Of a stretch of 64,000 nt of DNA, positions 49,087 through 59,663 are shown piece after piece. Origin of the DNA: Ustilago trichophora (Eukaryota > Basidiomycota > Ustilaginomycetes > Ustilaginales > Ustilaginaceae); NCBI GenBank assembly GCA_900323505.1, contig OOIN01000001.1, forward strand, positions 1,302,001 to 1,366,000. The letters run 5' to 3'. Positions within the stretch are counted from its first letter, which is position 1. Every line of letters starts with the position of its first letter. The notes below the pieces were generated by a model. The model was given only the letters and a program-made list of their open reading frames with translations. It searched no databases and was not told where the DNA came from. Position numbers and translations under genes: made by a program.

Positions 49087-50267
49087 GTTCGGTGACAGTG
49101 CGGGGAGAGAAGAAGAAGAAGATGATGATGGTTGATGGTTGAGGGTATTTCGGAAAGACAGAAGGTAGGAAAAAGTCATAAAAAAAATAAAAAAAATAAA
49201 GGACAAAAAGCGCAGCTGATACAGGGCTCGAGAGGGTCTTCCGATTGCCGAGCGAAATTTTGTCATTTTGATGCCTGCCACAAGTGCATAAAGTGGAGGA
49301 GTGTGTTGCACGGAGCTCAGAGCGGAGCTCGATGGTGCAAAACGTTTTCGAGGCTCAGGACCTGCACAGAATCCAGACCAGCTCTTGTGCTGTGCATGAG
49401 TGTATAGCTTGCATGTTGAGGTTCCATACGGTGTAACGACACGACATAGATCCGATCCCAGACGATGAACCAGATTAGCGTGAGAGCTACGAGAAGAGTT
49501 GATGAGGTGTGCGGCGGCTTTGCGTGAAAATGCTCAGCTGAGCTGCACAAAGTTGGACCCTGAGTCGAATTTGACTCGGGATCTTTTGCGGTCGAGCCGA
49601 CCAACAGCCACCAGCCGCCAAGTTGCATCCCTTTCATCAGTATTAGCGGCTGAGCTCACCACCGCTTTCCTTTCTTCTCGGACCTCTCAATTTCGCAAAC
49701 AGAAGAAGCGGAAGCAGAGGCTCGAGCTTTATTACTGTATTGCTTTCTCAAGAGTGCACATCACGGTGGCTGGCTGGTTGGCAGGCAAGTGTGTGTGTGT
49801 TTTTCGACGCTCGGACCCTCGACGCTCTTGCTATGATCACGCCCACCTTCTACAGTCACGCTTGAGCCTTCCCCAAAGCTCAGCTCAGACGATTTCAGCT
49901 TTGTCTGCCTCTGCACTCCAATCTCTCTCTGCTTGTCTTCTTTCGCCCACATCTCCAGCAGTTTGGTGCTTCACAGCCTTCATCACCATCATCATCATCG
50001 TCGTCAGTCGGCTTGCTGGATCACTGCACTGCACGGTGTAATTCGACGACTCAGCATTCTATCTGCACCAGCCTTCCACATCCTCGCCTTCCTTCCTCAC
50101 CACTCGCATCTTCGACTCAGCCTCCCTCTTCCCCTTACCACCAACCGTCCTTCCCCTCCTCACCCTCACCGGCCTCACTCCCACCTAATATATGCATTTC
50201 TCTGCGCTCTGCTGACACTACGCTGCTGTAGCTCCACGTCGTCTCGCTGCATCTCTTAGACTCCGCA
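49087..50267. other. Divergent promoter between NUFIP1-like and SNF2-RING genes
   Basis: 1,181 bases: A/T-rich runs near 49175-49200 (NUFIP1 leader) and a long C/T-rich leader (49840-50240) before the SNF2-RING gene. No gene supported. Confidence 0.5.
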
Positions 50268-53200
50268 ATGGTGGCGCTGACTCGCAGCAAGGCCGCTGCC
50301 AACGAGTATGGCTCTGCATCACCATCTGCAACTGGCTCCACAGAAGGCCGATCGTCCAGCACCGGCCGATACTCGAGTGCAAAGGCCACTTCGTCAGCTT
50401 CTTCCAAAGCCAGCCTCTCTCCCGATCGTGTCGAAGATGACAATGGCTCGGAAGCAAAGGCGAAGCGTCTTCCTGACGTACCCACCATCCCGCTCTTTGA
50501 CTTTGATCTTCCCCTTGAGCCGGACGTACCCAACGGCTCTCGTGCATCCGCATTCAACCCTGCTCCCTACGAGCTACTAAGGCGCAAGCTCGACCAATGG
50601 TTTCCAGACCTATCTCTCCCAGAAGACGAGCCTACAGACGACACTCCTCATCCTAACGAGAAGGACGTAGCTTCTTCTCAGGTCGAGAGATCCCGTGGTA
50701 ATGCCGCCAAGAAGACTCGTCGCGGCAGGGCCGTAGCCTCATCTGCCAGGTCGACCGGACAGGCTCAGCAAGCTCCAAAGCAGGCCAGACAATCGAAGCA
50801 CAAAGGCAAAGCAAAACAGCCAGACTACGTTCACCTCGATGTAGAACTTGTCCCTCAGCTCCTCTCCGATAACGACTTGCATCTGCAACAACCTGCATTC
50901 AATCACATGGACCCGTGGAAGCGACCGAAGCCGCATCACGCTTTCGCGGTGGTGGCCCTTGCGCCTCCTGATCACAAGCCTATCCGTACCAGGTCCAAAG
51001 TCACGGGAAAATCTCGGCAAGTGGCTGAAGCACGACACGAAAGTCGGAGAGAGCCTGAGGATGAAGAGGATGACGAGGACGAGCTGGATACCTTGCTGCT
51101 CGGATACGTTGTCCCTTCGGCCTTCAAAGATGCCGCCCACCCTCTTGTGAAGCTCGATCCGGCTCTTTTGACCAAAGACTGGATTCAGCTCTACGGCGAA
51201 GTCACTCTTGTTCCGCCCTTTCTGCCACCCAAGTCCGAAGTCTTTGGATCCGATGCTTCTCAGACTTCACCAGAGCGCGCTGCTACCAGCCCTGTCGCTT
51301 CGAGCGCCACAGCTGTCAAAGCGGAAGCTGGATTGGTCTCGTCACCGCCTTTCGTCAAAGCCGAGCCTGACATGGCATCCCTACGGTCTCCTGTACAGGC
51401 TGAGCCCGGCTTGGGATCGTCGTTGGGCAGGGACCAGGGTGAGACCCCAGACGCCAAGCCGGCAATCAACACGCGGCCCAGCGTTCCTTCTACTCGCTTG
51501 CTCGGCGTACTGAGTGTGCAAGTCGGTCTTGAGCCCGCAGCGTTGCGATATGGTGCGGGCGATACCAAAGTTGACGGCTTTGTCGAAAGCAACGCAGACC
51601 TCAAGAATACCGGTCTAGAAGGCTCCCTCCACTTGGCTCGTTCGCTTCGAGAGACCATTCCCGCCATCGTTGATTGGGAGCACGGCTTCATCGAGATCGA
51701 CATGCAAGCTCACACCTACTGGGATCGCAACGAGTCCTTTTACGACCTGCCTCCCAAGCAGTCTACTTTGGCTCGTCATCTCGTACTGGAAAAGATCGAC
51801 GCCGTCGACTTGCCCGCTTCCGCCAAATCGCCGAGCAAGAAGCGGAAGAAGTCGGCGAGACCGTCGTCAAGTTTTCACAACGAAACGGGATACGGCTCTG
51901 ATGAAGATGATCTCTGCATGTATTGCCAGGGCATGTATTGCGCTGCTCCTCCGCCTCCTGAACCATCCCGTCCCAAACCAACCGGTCCGCCCTCCAGCCA
52001 AAAGATCTCGAGCACCGATCCGAGGCTCGGAGACCCCACCAGCGAAAAGTTCTTGCCCCTCGATACCAACGTCGCCAGTCTGCTTGAAGGGTGTCGCCCT
52101 CGTCCGGACGGACCCAAAGTCTATCCGCCCTCCGACATGATTCCTACACCGCTGTTGGGCTACCAAGCACGTTGTCTGGCGTGGATGATCAAGAAGGAAA
52201 CTGTGGTCGACGAGGACGTCGGGCACCTGATGCCGAATTGGTTCCCTTTGCGATGCAAGTCTGCCGCCGACATCATGCGCAGACGTCTGCAGCTCGAGGC
52301 GGAGCGCGAAGCGCATCTAGATGCCATGCGTCGCGGCCTGTCACGATCACGTCGCAATGTTAAGGTCAAAGCTGCTCAAGCTGGAGTCGTCGCTGCTAGC
52401 GCTGCATCGCAGTCGGATGACATCACAATGGATGGCCGGCCCGCTGCTGCGCTGAAGAGGGAGCCATTCATCGATCCCGTCGATCAACCCTTCTACTTTG
52501 ACCAGGTTTCCGGCTTGTTGAGCCTCCGTCGATTCTGCTGCCGTCCCAGCGAGCCCGGTGGAGCTCTTTGCGAGTCGATGGGTCTCGGCAAGACGCTCGA
52601 GAGCCTGTCACTCATCGCTGCTCATCCTCGCCCTACCGAAGCGGATCTGCTGTCGTACGACACATCGCGTAGTGCCCGAATGATTGCAGAGCTGCGACCC
52701 AACGAGCGTCCATTCGTATCGCGAGCGACGCTGGTGGTGTGTCCAGCTGCACTTGTCGAGCAGTGGATGGACGAGATTCGCAAGCACTTCCGCAGTCGCA
52801 ATGCGCCCGACCCCGACTTGACTGAAGATGAGGATCCAAGCCAGCAACCTGGGGTCGTGCGATACAGACATGCCGACTTCAAGTGGAATGCCGGTTCGTC
52901 CCGGCTTGACGTTCGAATGGAGGCCAAGGCAAGATTGACGCAGCCCGACATCGTTGTCGCCACGTACGAGGAATTGGCATTCCAGCTGTCTGAGAGCCGT
53001 CGAGTGCCTCGGGATGGCAACCAGGTCCGGACACCGCTTCTGGAGGTGCTGTTCTGGCGCATCATCTTGGACGAGGCCCAGATCGTTGCCGGTGCTTCGA
53101 ACAAGGCTACCGATATGGTCCACGAGCTCTGGCGCAGCAACTGCTGGATGGTGACGGGTACGCCTGTCACCAAAGGCATCAGCGACATTCAAGGCATCTT

Positions 53201-55949
53201 TGCGTTCCTGGACCATGATCCGCTCGCCGCACCTCGCTTCTTCCGTGAGATCCTAGAAATTCCCTTCCGACAGGGATGCGTTGAGGGGATCCGGCGAATG
53301 CGATCGATCTTGCCGCGCTTTGTCTGGAGGCATACGCAAGCGCACGTCGAAGAGGAGATCGTCCTGCCTCCCTGCAAAAGCGAACTGCTCGAGATCGACC
53401 TCAAGCACGTCGAGAGACTCTTCTATGACAAGGAGGTGAACAAGTACCGTGAGATGTTCGTCAAACGTGCTGCGCAGGGCGTCGCCACCGTCTCGCAGCC
53501 GACGTTCCTTGTTCAGCTCCGGCAACTCTTGAGCCATCCTCAGATCGCTGATCAGCTCATGTTCAGCCACAACTATACGCGACTTTCGTTTGTCGAGCTC
53601 TTACGCCAATTCTGTCAACAGGCTCAGTCTGAGCTGGAGTCGATTCGCATGCAAGTGGTGACCAACGCGCTCCAGCTCGTATGGGGCCACGACTTTTACG
53701 AGGCCGAAGAGGATAAGCGACGCTGGCGTGGTGGTCGACGGGCGCTACAGCAACCAGAGGACATCCGTAAAGTGCTACAAGCAGCTTTGCAAGTCGTCGA
53801 CAAGGCCCTTGAAGACCAGGCGCTGGCGCGCACCGAATCTCTTGGAAAAGCGCAAGGCGAGGAGCTGGATGTCACAATGGAAGATCACGATACGTCCCTG
53901 CGATCAGAAGAAGCTGACGTCGATGTCAATGTTCCGACCGCTGCGGAAGCCAACGCAGAGGCCGCCGCAGAAGCGTCCAGTTCCAGATCACAAGCAGAGA
54001 CGGTCGACCAACAAGCTTGGGGCGGGACGGACTCGGCAGTCAGAATCAACCTGACATGGGAAGAGGCAAGCTACTGGCTGCGAACTCTGCTGCAGAAGCA
54101 TGCCGACCCATCCAGCGGAGAGAGTGCCGATGGTCGAATCGAGCCTCCAGCGCGCTGGGATCCGGAACGGCCTTTGCGCACCTTTTTCGAGAAAGAGTTC
54201 AAAAACGCCAATGATAAGCAAGTCGACCTAAAGGATCCTCGCTTCCATCTTGTCATCCAAGATGCCGGCGAGGAGGATATGGAAGAAGATGACCTCATTG
54301 CCCAGATCGAAGCAGAAAGATGGGGCAGGGGATCGAGCGAGTCTTCGAACACGAAGCAAAGAAAGCTCGAACCGGGTTTGCTCAAGAAGTCTCGTCTCCG
54401 CGGAAACGCAACGCAGCGAAAGCAAGCACGTGTCTGGCTCTACAAGCCCAAAGAGCGTCTCGAGACAACCCACGCAAGGCTCTTGACACAGCAGTCCAAG
54501 CTGCCGAGCAAGCAGACCGAGGTGACTTTTTTGAGGGAGCAGCTGCAAGAATTGCAAAAGACCGAGACCACCACGGATCCGGACGGCGAGGGCGACACTT
54601 CCGATCCGGACATGCAGGACTCGGGAGCGGAATGCAAGATCTGCTTCGACCAGAAAGAACAGATCGGCGTGCTACCATGCTACCATTCCTTCTGCATCGA
54701 CTGCATCGAGACGATCTGTAAGGACAGCTCTAGGGGGTCCAATTCCTGGTTTGAGAGTCGACCGCGTTGCCCAGCATGTCGACTCGTATTCCATCCTGAG
54801 CGAGTCACCCGCGTCATGAAGCGAGGCAGGTCTACTTCAACTGAAGGTGACGACGAGGTGGTCGGCGATTGGAGCGGCAAGATAACGGGCCTCATCCTAG
54901 ACCTCAAAGCACGACTCCGCGAGGATGCAACGCACAAAGCCGTCATCTTTTCACACTGGCCCAAGATGCTTGCCTATGTGCGCGACGCCCTGTGGCAGAA
55001 TGACATTCAGGCCGTGGTCTTTGGAGGAAAGGAAGCAATGCAGGCTGAGGCGCTGAGGGCGATTCGTGACGACGACCACGTCAATGTGATCATGGTGCCT
55101 TTCCGTGCGACCGCCGGCGCAGCAGGTCTTACGCTGACATCCTGCGACTTGGCTTACCTGATGGAACCGGCTCTGGATGCAGCCCTGGAAGCACAGGCGA
55201 TCGGACGTATTCATCGCATCGGCCAGAGACGAGAGACCACCATCATCCGCGTCAAGATGAGGGACACGGTCGAGGACGCGGTGATGCGCATCGCGGATGA
55301 GCGGTCTCAACGAGGAATGGCGCTCGCTACGCATGCCGATAGCATCGCTGCTGCTGCTGCTGCTGTTGAAAGCCCCACATCATCCACTACTCGCCAAGCT
55401 ACTGGCGCGTCAGGCGAAGTCAGTGCTTCTGGATCTGTCAATGTCGAGGCCACCGCGTCTGGCAGCGGGCAAAGCGCGTCTCCCATGTCGAGTCTGCGAG
55501 AGCGGTCCATCAAGTCCTCGGTGGCAGCCTCGGTTGGAGCTGCGCGCGACTCGGACACCACTAGCTTGACCATGGCCGAAGTGGGTCTCATCCTTGGTTT
55601 TGACATTGACGAAGAAAAGAGAAAGCGAAGACAGCGCAGAGATTCTTTGATGGAGCGAGCCTCTAACTACGGTGTGGCTGGGTATTGGGCCCACAGGCTC
55701 AATGATGAGGACTTGGACATGTTGGAGCGAGACCTCGCCATGTACGACGAGGATGAGGAGGACGACGACGATGATGGTGATGACGATTTTGACGAAGATG
55801 GCTGGCCACGACCTGACATGCCGGGGGCAGAGTTGCCTATCGATCGTCCCAACGAGCCAGAGTTGGATGGCACCGACCTCGAGCAGGCCGCCGCTGTCGA
55901 CCAGGCAGGCGTCGACGCTCCACAGGCAAACGACAACACAGCGCCGTGA
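50268..55949 (+). CDS. SNF2-family ATPase with RING finger, SHPRH/Irc20-like
   Basis: This 1,893-residue intronless protein has an SNF2 ATPase core split by long insertions. Motif I is ESMGLGKT (~770-777) with TLVVCPAALVEQW next; motif II is DEAQ (~933-936) and motif III VTGTPVTKGISD. A C4HC3-type RING (CKICFDQ...CYHSFCIDCIE...CPACR) sits at ~1454-1507 between the two helicase lobes. Lobe 2 follows with AVIFSHWPKMLAYV and AIGRIHRIGQRRE (~1643). RING insertion in the SNF2 core with DEAQ is typical of SHPRH and yeast Irc20, E3 ligases of DNA damage tolerance and recombination control. The N-terminus (1-300) and acidic C-terminus are disordered. Motif I has ESM where relatives usually have DEM; this may weaken or change nucleotide use (inference). 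Confidence 0.85.
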   Translation: MVALTRSKAAANEYGSASPSATGSTEGRSSSTGRYSSAKATSSASSKASLSPDRVEDDNGSEAKAKRLPDVPTIPLFDFDLPLEPDVPNGSRASAFNPAPYELLRRKLDQWFPDLSLPEDEPTDDTPHPNEKDVASSQVERSRGNAAKKTRRGRAVASSARSTGQAQQAPKQARQSKHKGKAKQPDYVHLDVELVPQLLSDNDLHLQQPAFNHMDPWKRPKPHHAFAVVALAPPDHKPIRTRSKVTGKSRQVAEARHESRREPEDEEDDEDELDTLLLGYVVPSAFKDAAHPLVKLDPALLTKDWIQLYGEVTLVPPFLPPKSEVFGSDASQTSPERAATSPVASSATAVKAEAGLVSSPPFVKAEPDMASLRSPVQAEPGLGSSLGRDQGETPDAKPAINTRPSVPSTRLLGVLSVQVGLEPAALRYGAGDTKVDGFVESNADLKNTGLEGSLHLARSLRETIPAIVDWEHGFIEIDMQAHTYWDRNESFYDLPPKQSTLARHLVLEKIDAVDLPASAKSPSKKRKKSARPSSSFHNETGYGSDEDDLCMYCQGMYCAAPPPPEPSRPKPTGPPSSQKISSTDPRLGDPTSEKFLPLDTNVASLLEGCRPRPDGPKVYPPSDMIPTPLLGYQARCLAWMIKKETVVDEDVGHLMPNWFPLRCKSAADIMRRRLQLEAEREAHLDAMRRGLSRSRRNVKVKAAQAGVVAASAASQSDDITMDGRPAAALKREPFIDPVDQPFYFDQVSGLLSLRRFCCRPSEPGGALCESMGLGKTLESLSLIAAHPRPTEADLLSYDTSRSARMIAELRPNERPFVSRATLVVCPAALVEQWMDEIRKHFRSRNAPDPDLTEDEDPSQQPGVVRYRHADFKWNAGSSRLDVRMEAKARLTQPDIVVATYEELAFQLSESRRVPRDGNQVRTPLLEVLFWRIILDEAQIVAGASNKATDMVHELWRSNCWMVTGTPVTKGISDIQGIFAFLDHDPLAAPRFFREILEIPFRQGCVEGIRRMRSILPRFVWRHTQAHVEEEIVLPPCKSELLEIDLKHVERLFYDKEVNKYREMFVKRAAQGVATVSQPTFLVQLRQLLSHPQIADQLMFSHNYTRLSFVELLRQFCQQAQSELESIRMQVVTNALQLVWGHDFYEAEEDKRRWRGGRRALQQPEDIRKVLQAALQVVDKALEDQALARTESLGKAQGEELDVTMEDHDTSLRSEEADVDVNVPTAAEANAEAAAEASSSRSQAETVDQQAWGGTDSAVRINLTWEEASYWLRTLLQKHADPSSGESADGRIEPPARWDPERPLRTFFEKEFKNANDKQVDLKDPRFHLVIQDAGEEDMEEDDLIAQIEAERWGRGSSESSNTKQRKLEPGLLKKSRLRGNATQRKQARVWLYKPKERLETTHARLLTQQSKLPSKQTEVTFLREQLQELQKTETTTDPDGEGDTSDPDMQDSGAECKICFDQKEQIGVLPCYHSFCIDCIETICKDSSRGSNSWFESRPRCPACRLVFHPERVTRVMKRGRSTSTEGDDEVVGDWSGKITGLILDLKARLREDATHKAVIFSHWPKMLAYVRDALWQNDIQAVVFGGKEAMQAEALRAIRDDDHVNVIMVPFRATAGAAGLTLTSCDLAYLMEPALDAALEAQAIGRIHRIGQRRETTIIRVKMRDTVEDAVMRIADERSQRGMALATHADSIAAAAAAVESPTSSTTRQATGASGEVSASGSVNVEATASGSGQSASPMSSLRERSIKSSVAASVGAARDSDTTSLTMAEVGLILGFDIDEEKRKRRQRRDSLMERASNYGVAGYWAHRLNDEDLDMLERDLAMYDEDEEDDDDDGDDDFDEDGWPRPDMPGAELPIDRPNEPELDGTDLEQAAAVDQAGVDAPQANDNTAP

Positions 55950-56233
55950 CGACCCCTTTCTCATCATCAAAGACCTACAAATGCTAGCGAGAGTCGCCTG
56001 ATAAGAATGTCAGTCCCCAGCGATTTGTTGAATAGGGCTGCTTGTCAGCCCTTGCACGTACAGTAGCTTGCTTCATCGTTTCTCGATGTGAGTTTCAAAC
56101 TTTCAGGTGCGCTGTGCAGTCGTTCTTGGACTGATGTGATGTATGTATTGAAGTTAAGAGTACAATGTCGCCTTGGTGCCGAGGCACAGCGAGGCAAAAA
56201 GAAGGGGCGACAGAAGATGGGGAAAGGCTCCAT
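55950..56233. other. Convergent 3' flank between SNF2-RING and uL4m genes
   Basis: 284 bases between facing stop codons; one GTACAGTAGCTTG copy at 56058, identical over 13 bases to one at 19056. No gene. Confidence 0.5.
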
Positions 56234-57559
56234 TCATACAGTAGAAGCGGGCTGGGCGGGAGTCGAAGGAGCAACGGGAGTCGAGTCGATCTCGGGCTGA
56301 GCAGGCTCGGCAGTCTCCTGCTGCTGGTGCTGGTGCTGGTGCTCCTGTTCCAGGCTCTCGGCAAGTTCCTCCAAACCGGCCTGTTCGTGGAAGATGGCGC
56401 CACCGAGCTTCTCCTCGAGCCACTCGACTGCACCGAGGTCGCAGACGATCTTGTGGCGACGGAGGACCTCGTAAGCGTGCAACTCTCCGGGTTTCTTCTT
56501 GTCTGCGCTGGTCTTTGCGACGTTGTCCCTGTACTCTTCGGTGAGGGCGTCGAGCTCGATCAACTCTACTCGGGGGAGGTTGTTGGAAGCAAGGACAAAG
56601 TTGCGAATTGCCTGTTGGTGTTCCAGTCGTTGCTGTTCTTCGTAGACCGGATCGGCGGATGAGGGTCTAGCCTCCTTGATCAGCGAACGGACGGAAGGCT
56701 GAGGATTGCGTGGGGCGGTGAGGAAGAGTGCATCTGCCCAACCTTTGGAGCCAAGCAAACGAGCCAATGGACCGGTAGAGCTAGGAGGTGCGATCCAGTC
56801 AAAGTTGTCCACCACGTGGAGGTCTCCCTGTCTCCACTTGCTGGAGAGAGCCGAACGCAAGGCGAGCTCTCGTACACGACGGGGCAGCTTGGTGGAGTGA
56901 TCACGCGGACGAGGACCGTGTGCGACGGCACCACCACGTAGGATGGGGTTGGACATGGTACCGAGACGTGCTTGACCGGAACCTTTCTGTGGACGAAGCT
57001 TGCGCATGGATCCACGAACGTCGGAACGACCCTTGGTCGAGGCCGTACCCGATCGTTGAGCGTCGAGGTAGTATACCACGGCGCTGTGGATAACATCGCG
57101 TCGTGCTGGTGCGTCGAATACGTGTGCTGACAGGGGGACATATGATTTTTTAGAGGAGGCCTTCTGGAGGTTGGACAGTTTGACGTGGACGATGGGAGCT
57201 TTGTTGGGGACTGCGACAAGATCACCTTCGTCGAAAGCAGGAATCTCGTAGGTCTCTCCGTCAAAGTCGAATTCGGAGGCGTGGAGGCCATCCTGCGATT
57301 CGGATGGTGGGAGAGAAGAAGACGATGCGAGGGTGGACGAGGTGGAGGCTGTCGCTGCTGCTGATGTCGAGGTGGATGCGTTGTAGGCGATGGCGGAGGT
57401 GTGCATCGAGGACGACGAGGCATAGCTGGATGCAGTGCGCAACGCCGAGCGAGGTGCAGCTCGGGCGACGGCGATGGGCTGTGCGCTGCTGATGGACTGG
57501 AGTGCGGATCGCAACGAGGCGAGGGAGGCCATAGCCTTGGATGATGGAAGCGAGGCCAT
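56234..57559 (-). CDS. Mitochondrial ribosomal protein uL4m
   Basis: This 441-residue protein is the large-subunit protein uL4 of the mitoribosome (yeast Yml6). The chosen ATG at 57559 opens an excellent presequence (Ser/Ala/Arg, MASLPSSKAMASLASLRS, then SAQPIAVARAAPR); another in-frame ATG at 57673 would add 38 residues with no targeting character. The uL4 core has the basic loop KLRPQKGSGQARLG...RGGAVAHGPRPRDHSTKLPRR, the internal loop reaching the exit tunnel. It also has ELALRSALSSKWRQGDLHVVD and a C-terminal strand with RVELIELDALTEEYRD. A Ser/Ala/Thr-rich linker (60-90) and a Gln/His/Pro tail are extra. It shares a divergent promoter with uS9. Confidence 0.9.
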   Translation of the reverse strand: MASLPSSKAMASLASLRSALQSISSAQPIAVARAAPRSALRTASSYASSSSMHTSAIAYNASTSTSAAATASTSSTLASSSSLPPSESQDGLHASEFDFDGETYEIPAFDEGDLVAVPNKAPIVHVKLSNLQKASSKKSYVPLSAHVFDAPARRDVIHSAVVYYLDAQRSGTASTKGRSDVRGSMRKLRPQKGSGQARLGTMSNPILRGGAVAHGPRPRDHSTKLPRRVRELALRSALSSKWRQGDLHVVDNFDWIAPPSSTGPLARLLGSKGWADALFLTAPRNPQPSVRSLIKEARPSSADPVYEEQQRLEHQQAIRNFVLASNNLPRVELIELDALTEEYRDNVAKTSADKKKPGELHAYEVLRRHKIVCDLGAVEWLEEKLGGAIFHEQAGLEELAESLEQEHQHQHQQQETAEPAQPEIDSTPVAPSTPAQPASTV

Positions 57560-58609
57560 CGTTGTGAGTTTGTATTGAAAAAGGGAAAGGTCGGAAGGCG
57601 AAGTGGCTGCAACGATCCAAAGGGGGTCAAGAGATGGTGTCAGAGATGGTAGGTCGGCTGTCCTCCTGCGCATCGATTGCTTTGACTCTTCTCACTTCTT
57701 CCGAAAAGTCTCAAAAAATCCATTCCTGGTCGGCCGCGTGATCAAGACTGGACTCATCGGCGATGTATATTTGAAAATGGGATCAAGATCGGCGATCCTT
57801 TAATATGTTAGGGTGACATTTCACACAGGGCAGTGCGACGCGAGAAAAGTGACTGTGTTTTATTGCACGTGACCTCGGCCGAAGCCAGATTAGCAATTTC
57901 GGCGTGTTGAGAAATATGGAGGAGACTCAGAGGCTGGCTCCAATTCAGTCCCAAATGTAGCAGAACTTGAGAGCTCGGTCTCGGCGACAGACTGTTGGCC
58001 AGGCATAGAGGATCAATTCAACAGCAAACACTGAGAAAGAGAAGACTCGATCGAATTGACCCCAAGTCCAGGCGTCTCTCTAGTGTGGGACTGCTGAAGC
58101 GTGACCAAGCGGAGAGCAAGGTGCGGGCGTCGTCGTTTCGAGCTTAGTGTGGTTGTCGATATCGAACACTACCTTCCTCTTCCACCTCTCCGCATCATCA
58201 AGAAGGTAGGTAATCGCCCGTCGCTACATAGCATCATCACCAGCCAAAGACACATTCTAGGCAACGACGAGATTAAACGAAACAGGCGCTGACCTCTCTT
58301 ATCCTCGTTCGCTGCTCTCTACCCCCAAACAATCCACAACTGTCTCAACTTGGTCACATTTGCATCTCATCGACAATCACCCTCGACACACAACTCGCAT
58401 CACGCATCACCACACACTCTTGCATCTCTACATTTCGTGCCTCTCGCTGTCACTTGCATCACATCCACCAACTTTGTGACCTTTGTCTCAAACCTGCAAC
58501 TCGCATCTCCAACCAAAAACTTCGACTTTCTCTCGCATCTCAACTTGCCATCTTGCCACAACTGCCTATTTCACACGCACCGCCAACCTTTGCACCACTT
58601 CCAGTCATC
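57560..58609. other. Divergent promoter between uL4m and uS9 genes
   Basis: 1,050 bases. It carries the CACGTG/AGCCAGATT composite at 57866-57891 and a long C/A/T-rich leader (58300-58600) for uS9, which may include a leader intron starting near GGTAGGTAATC at 58205 (uncertain). No gene seen. Confidence 0.5.
57866..57891 (+). promoter_or_regulatory. Ribosomal-protein-type composite promoter element (uS9)
   Basis: CACGTG is followed 11 bases later by AGCCAGATT, in the same orientation as the matching element upstream of eL36; it lies ~720-745 bases before the uS9 ATG. It may also serve the divergent uL4m gene. Confidence 0.5.
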
Positions 58610-59663
58610 ATGTCCGCACCTTCCGTTTCGTGCTTCGGCAAGAAGAAGACGGCCACCGCCGTCGCCCACTGCAAGGAGGGCAAGGGTCTCATCCGCCTCA
58701 ACGGCCAGCCCATCTCTCTCGCTCAGCCCGAGATCCTCCGATGGAAGGTCTACGAGCCCGTCCTCGTCGTTGGTGAGGACAAATTCTCGTAAGTATTTCG
58801 ACGTCGATGACCGAGCAAATGGGGGAGGAGGATATGCAGCAACAGCGACAAACGCCGTCCAATCACATCCGTTGGCATGTACTCTAGGACAACACAGCAA
58901 AGACTGGGATAGCAGAGCTGAGGATCGGGCTAGAAGAGATGCATCAGAAGCGAATGAAGGAAGATGAAATATGCCCTTGGATCAATGCTCGCAGGACAAG
59001 GATATGGATTTGGCAAAGCAAAGCATCTTCATCGCAATCTCGCCCACAATGATGACTCTGGCTCGCACTGCCTCGCTGCATCTCGACTCGGCGCTGCGCT
59101 TCAGGCATCTTGTTGCCTACAACGAGTGAAGACGGCATGGATCATCGCCACAGCGTGCTGTTCGACTACAAGTTGGAAGTTGGAGATACACATTTGGCAA
59201 GCGAAGGTATCACACGCTCGGACAAGATGTCGTTCAGATCCATACGATCGCAGAAGTAGATCCAAAGGGATACACGATTCGGACAGCTAGGCTAGGCTAG
59301 AATGTTGCTGCATCACATACTCCCCTTTGGCTGCCACGATCAACGCATCCTGAATCATGTCTGCTGACCTTTGGCCTTTTCCTCTTTCTCTCAACCTATT
59401 TATCATCTCGCAGCACCGTCGACATCCGCCTGCGCGTCTCTGGTGGTGGTCACACCTCGCAGATCTACGCCATCCGCCAGGCTATCGCCAAGTCGCTCGT
59501 CGCTTACTACGCTAAGTACTACGACGCCGCCTCGGCCCTTGAGCTCCGTCAGCTGTTTGTTGCTTACGACCGCACTCTCCTGATCGCCGACACCCGACGA
59601 TCGGAGCCCAAGAAGTTCGGTGGTCACGGTGCCCGTGCTCGTCGCCAGAAATCGTACCGTTAA
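58610..59663 (+). CDS. RPS16: 40S ribosomal protein uS9 (S16)
   Basis: Two exons (58610-58788 and 59414-59663) encode 142 residues, the usual uS9/S16 length. The 625-base intron has a GTAAGT donor and CGCAG acceptor; joining gives [27 protein letters not shown], matching the family without gaps. Core signatures are [42 protein letters not shown] and the invariant C-terminal tail [10 protein letters not shown], whose end contacts P-site tRNA in the small subunit. Its intron is one of only five coding introns recognised in the window, and both cytosolic ribosomal-protein genes here have one. Confidence 0.95.
58789..59413 (+). other. 625-base intron of the uS9 gene
   Basis: GTAAGT donor, TCTCGCAG acceptor. 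An ATGATGA sequence at ~59050 resembles a snoRNA C box, but no D box (CTGA) lies within ~100 bases downstream, so no snoRNA is called. Confidence 0.8.

Noticed and set aside
49087..49311. N-terminal extension of the NUFIP1-like protein with a membrane-like stretch
   Set aside because: The Phe/Ile-rich segment is translated from A/T runs in the leader; the conserved RGG-type start is at 49086.
57560..57673. In-frame upstream ATG of uL4m at 57673
   Set aside because: It would place 38 residues ahead of a textbook mitochondrial presequence; the 57559 start is better.
59040..59150. Possible box C/D snoRNA in the uS9 intron (ATGATGA near 59050)
   Set aside because: No D box CTGA or terminal stem within a plausible distance.
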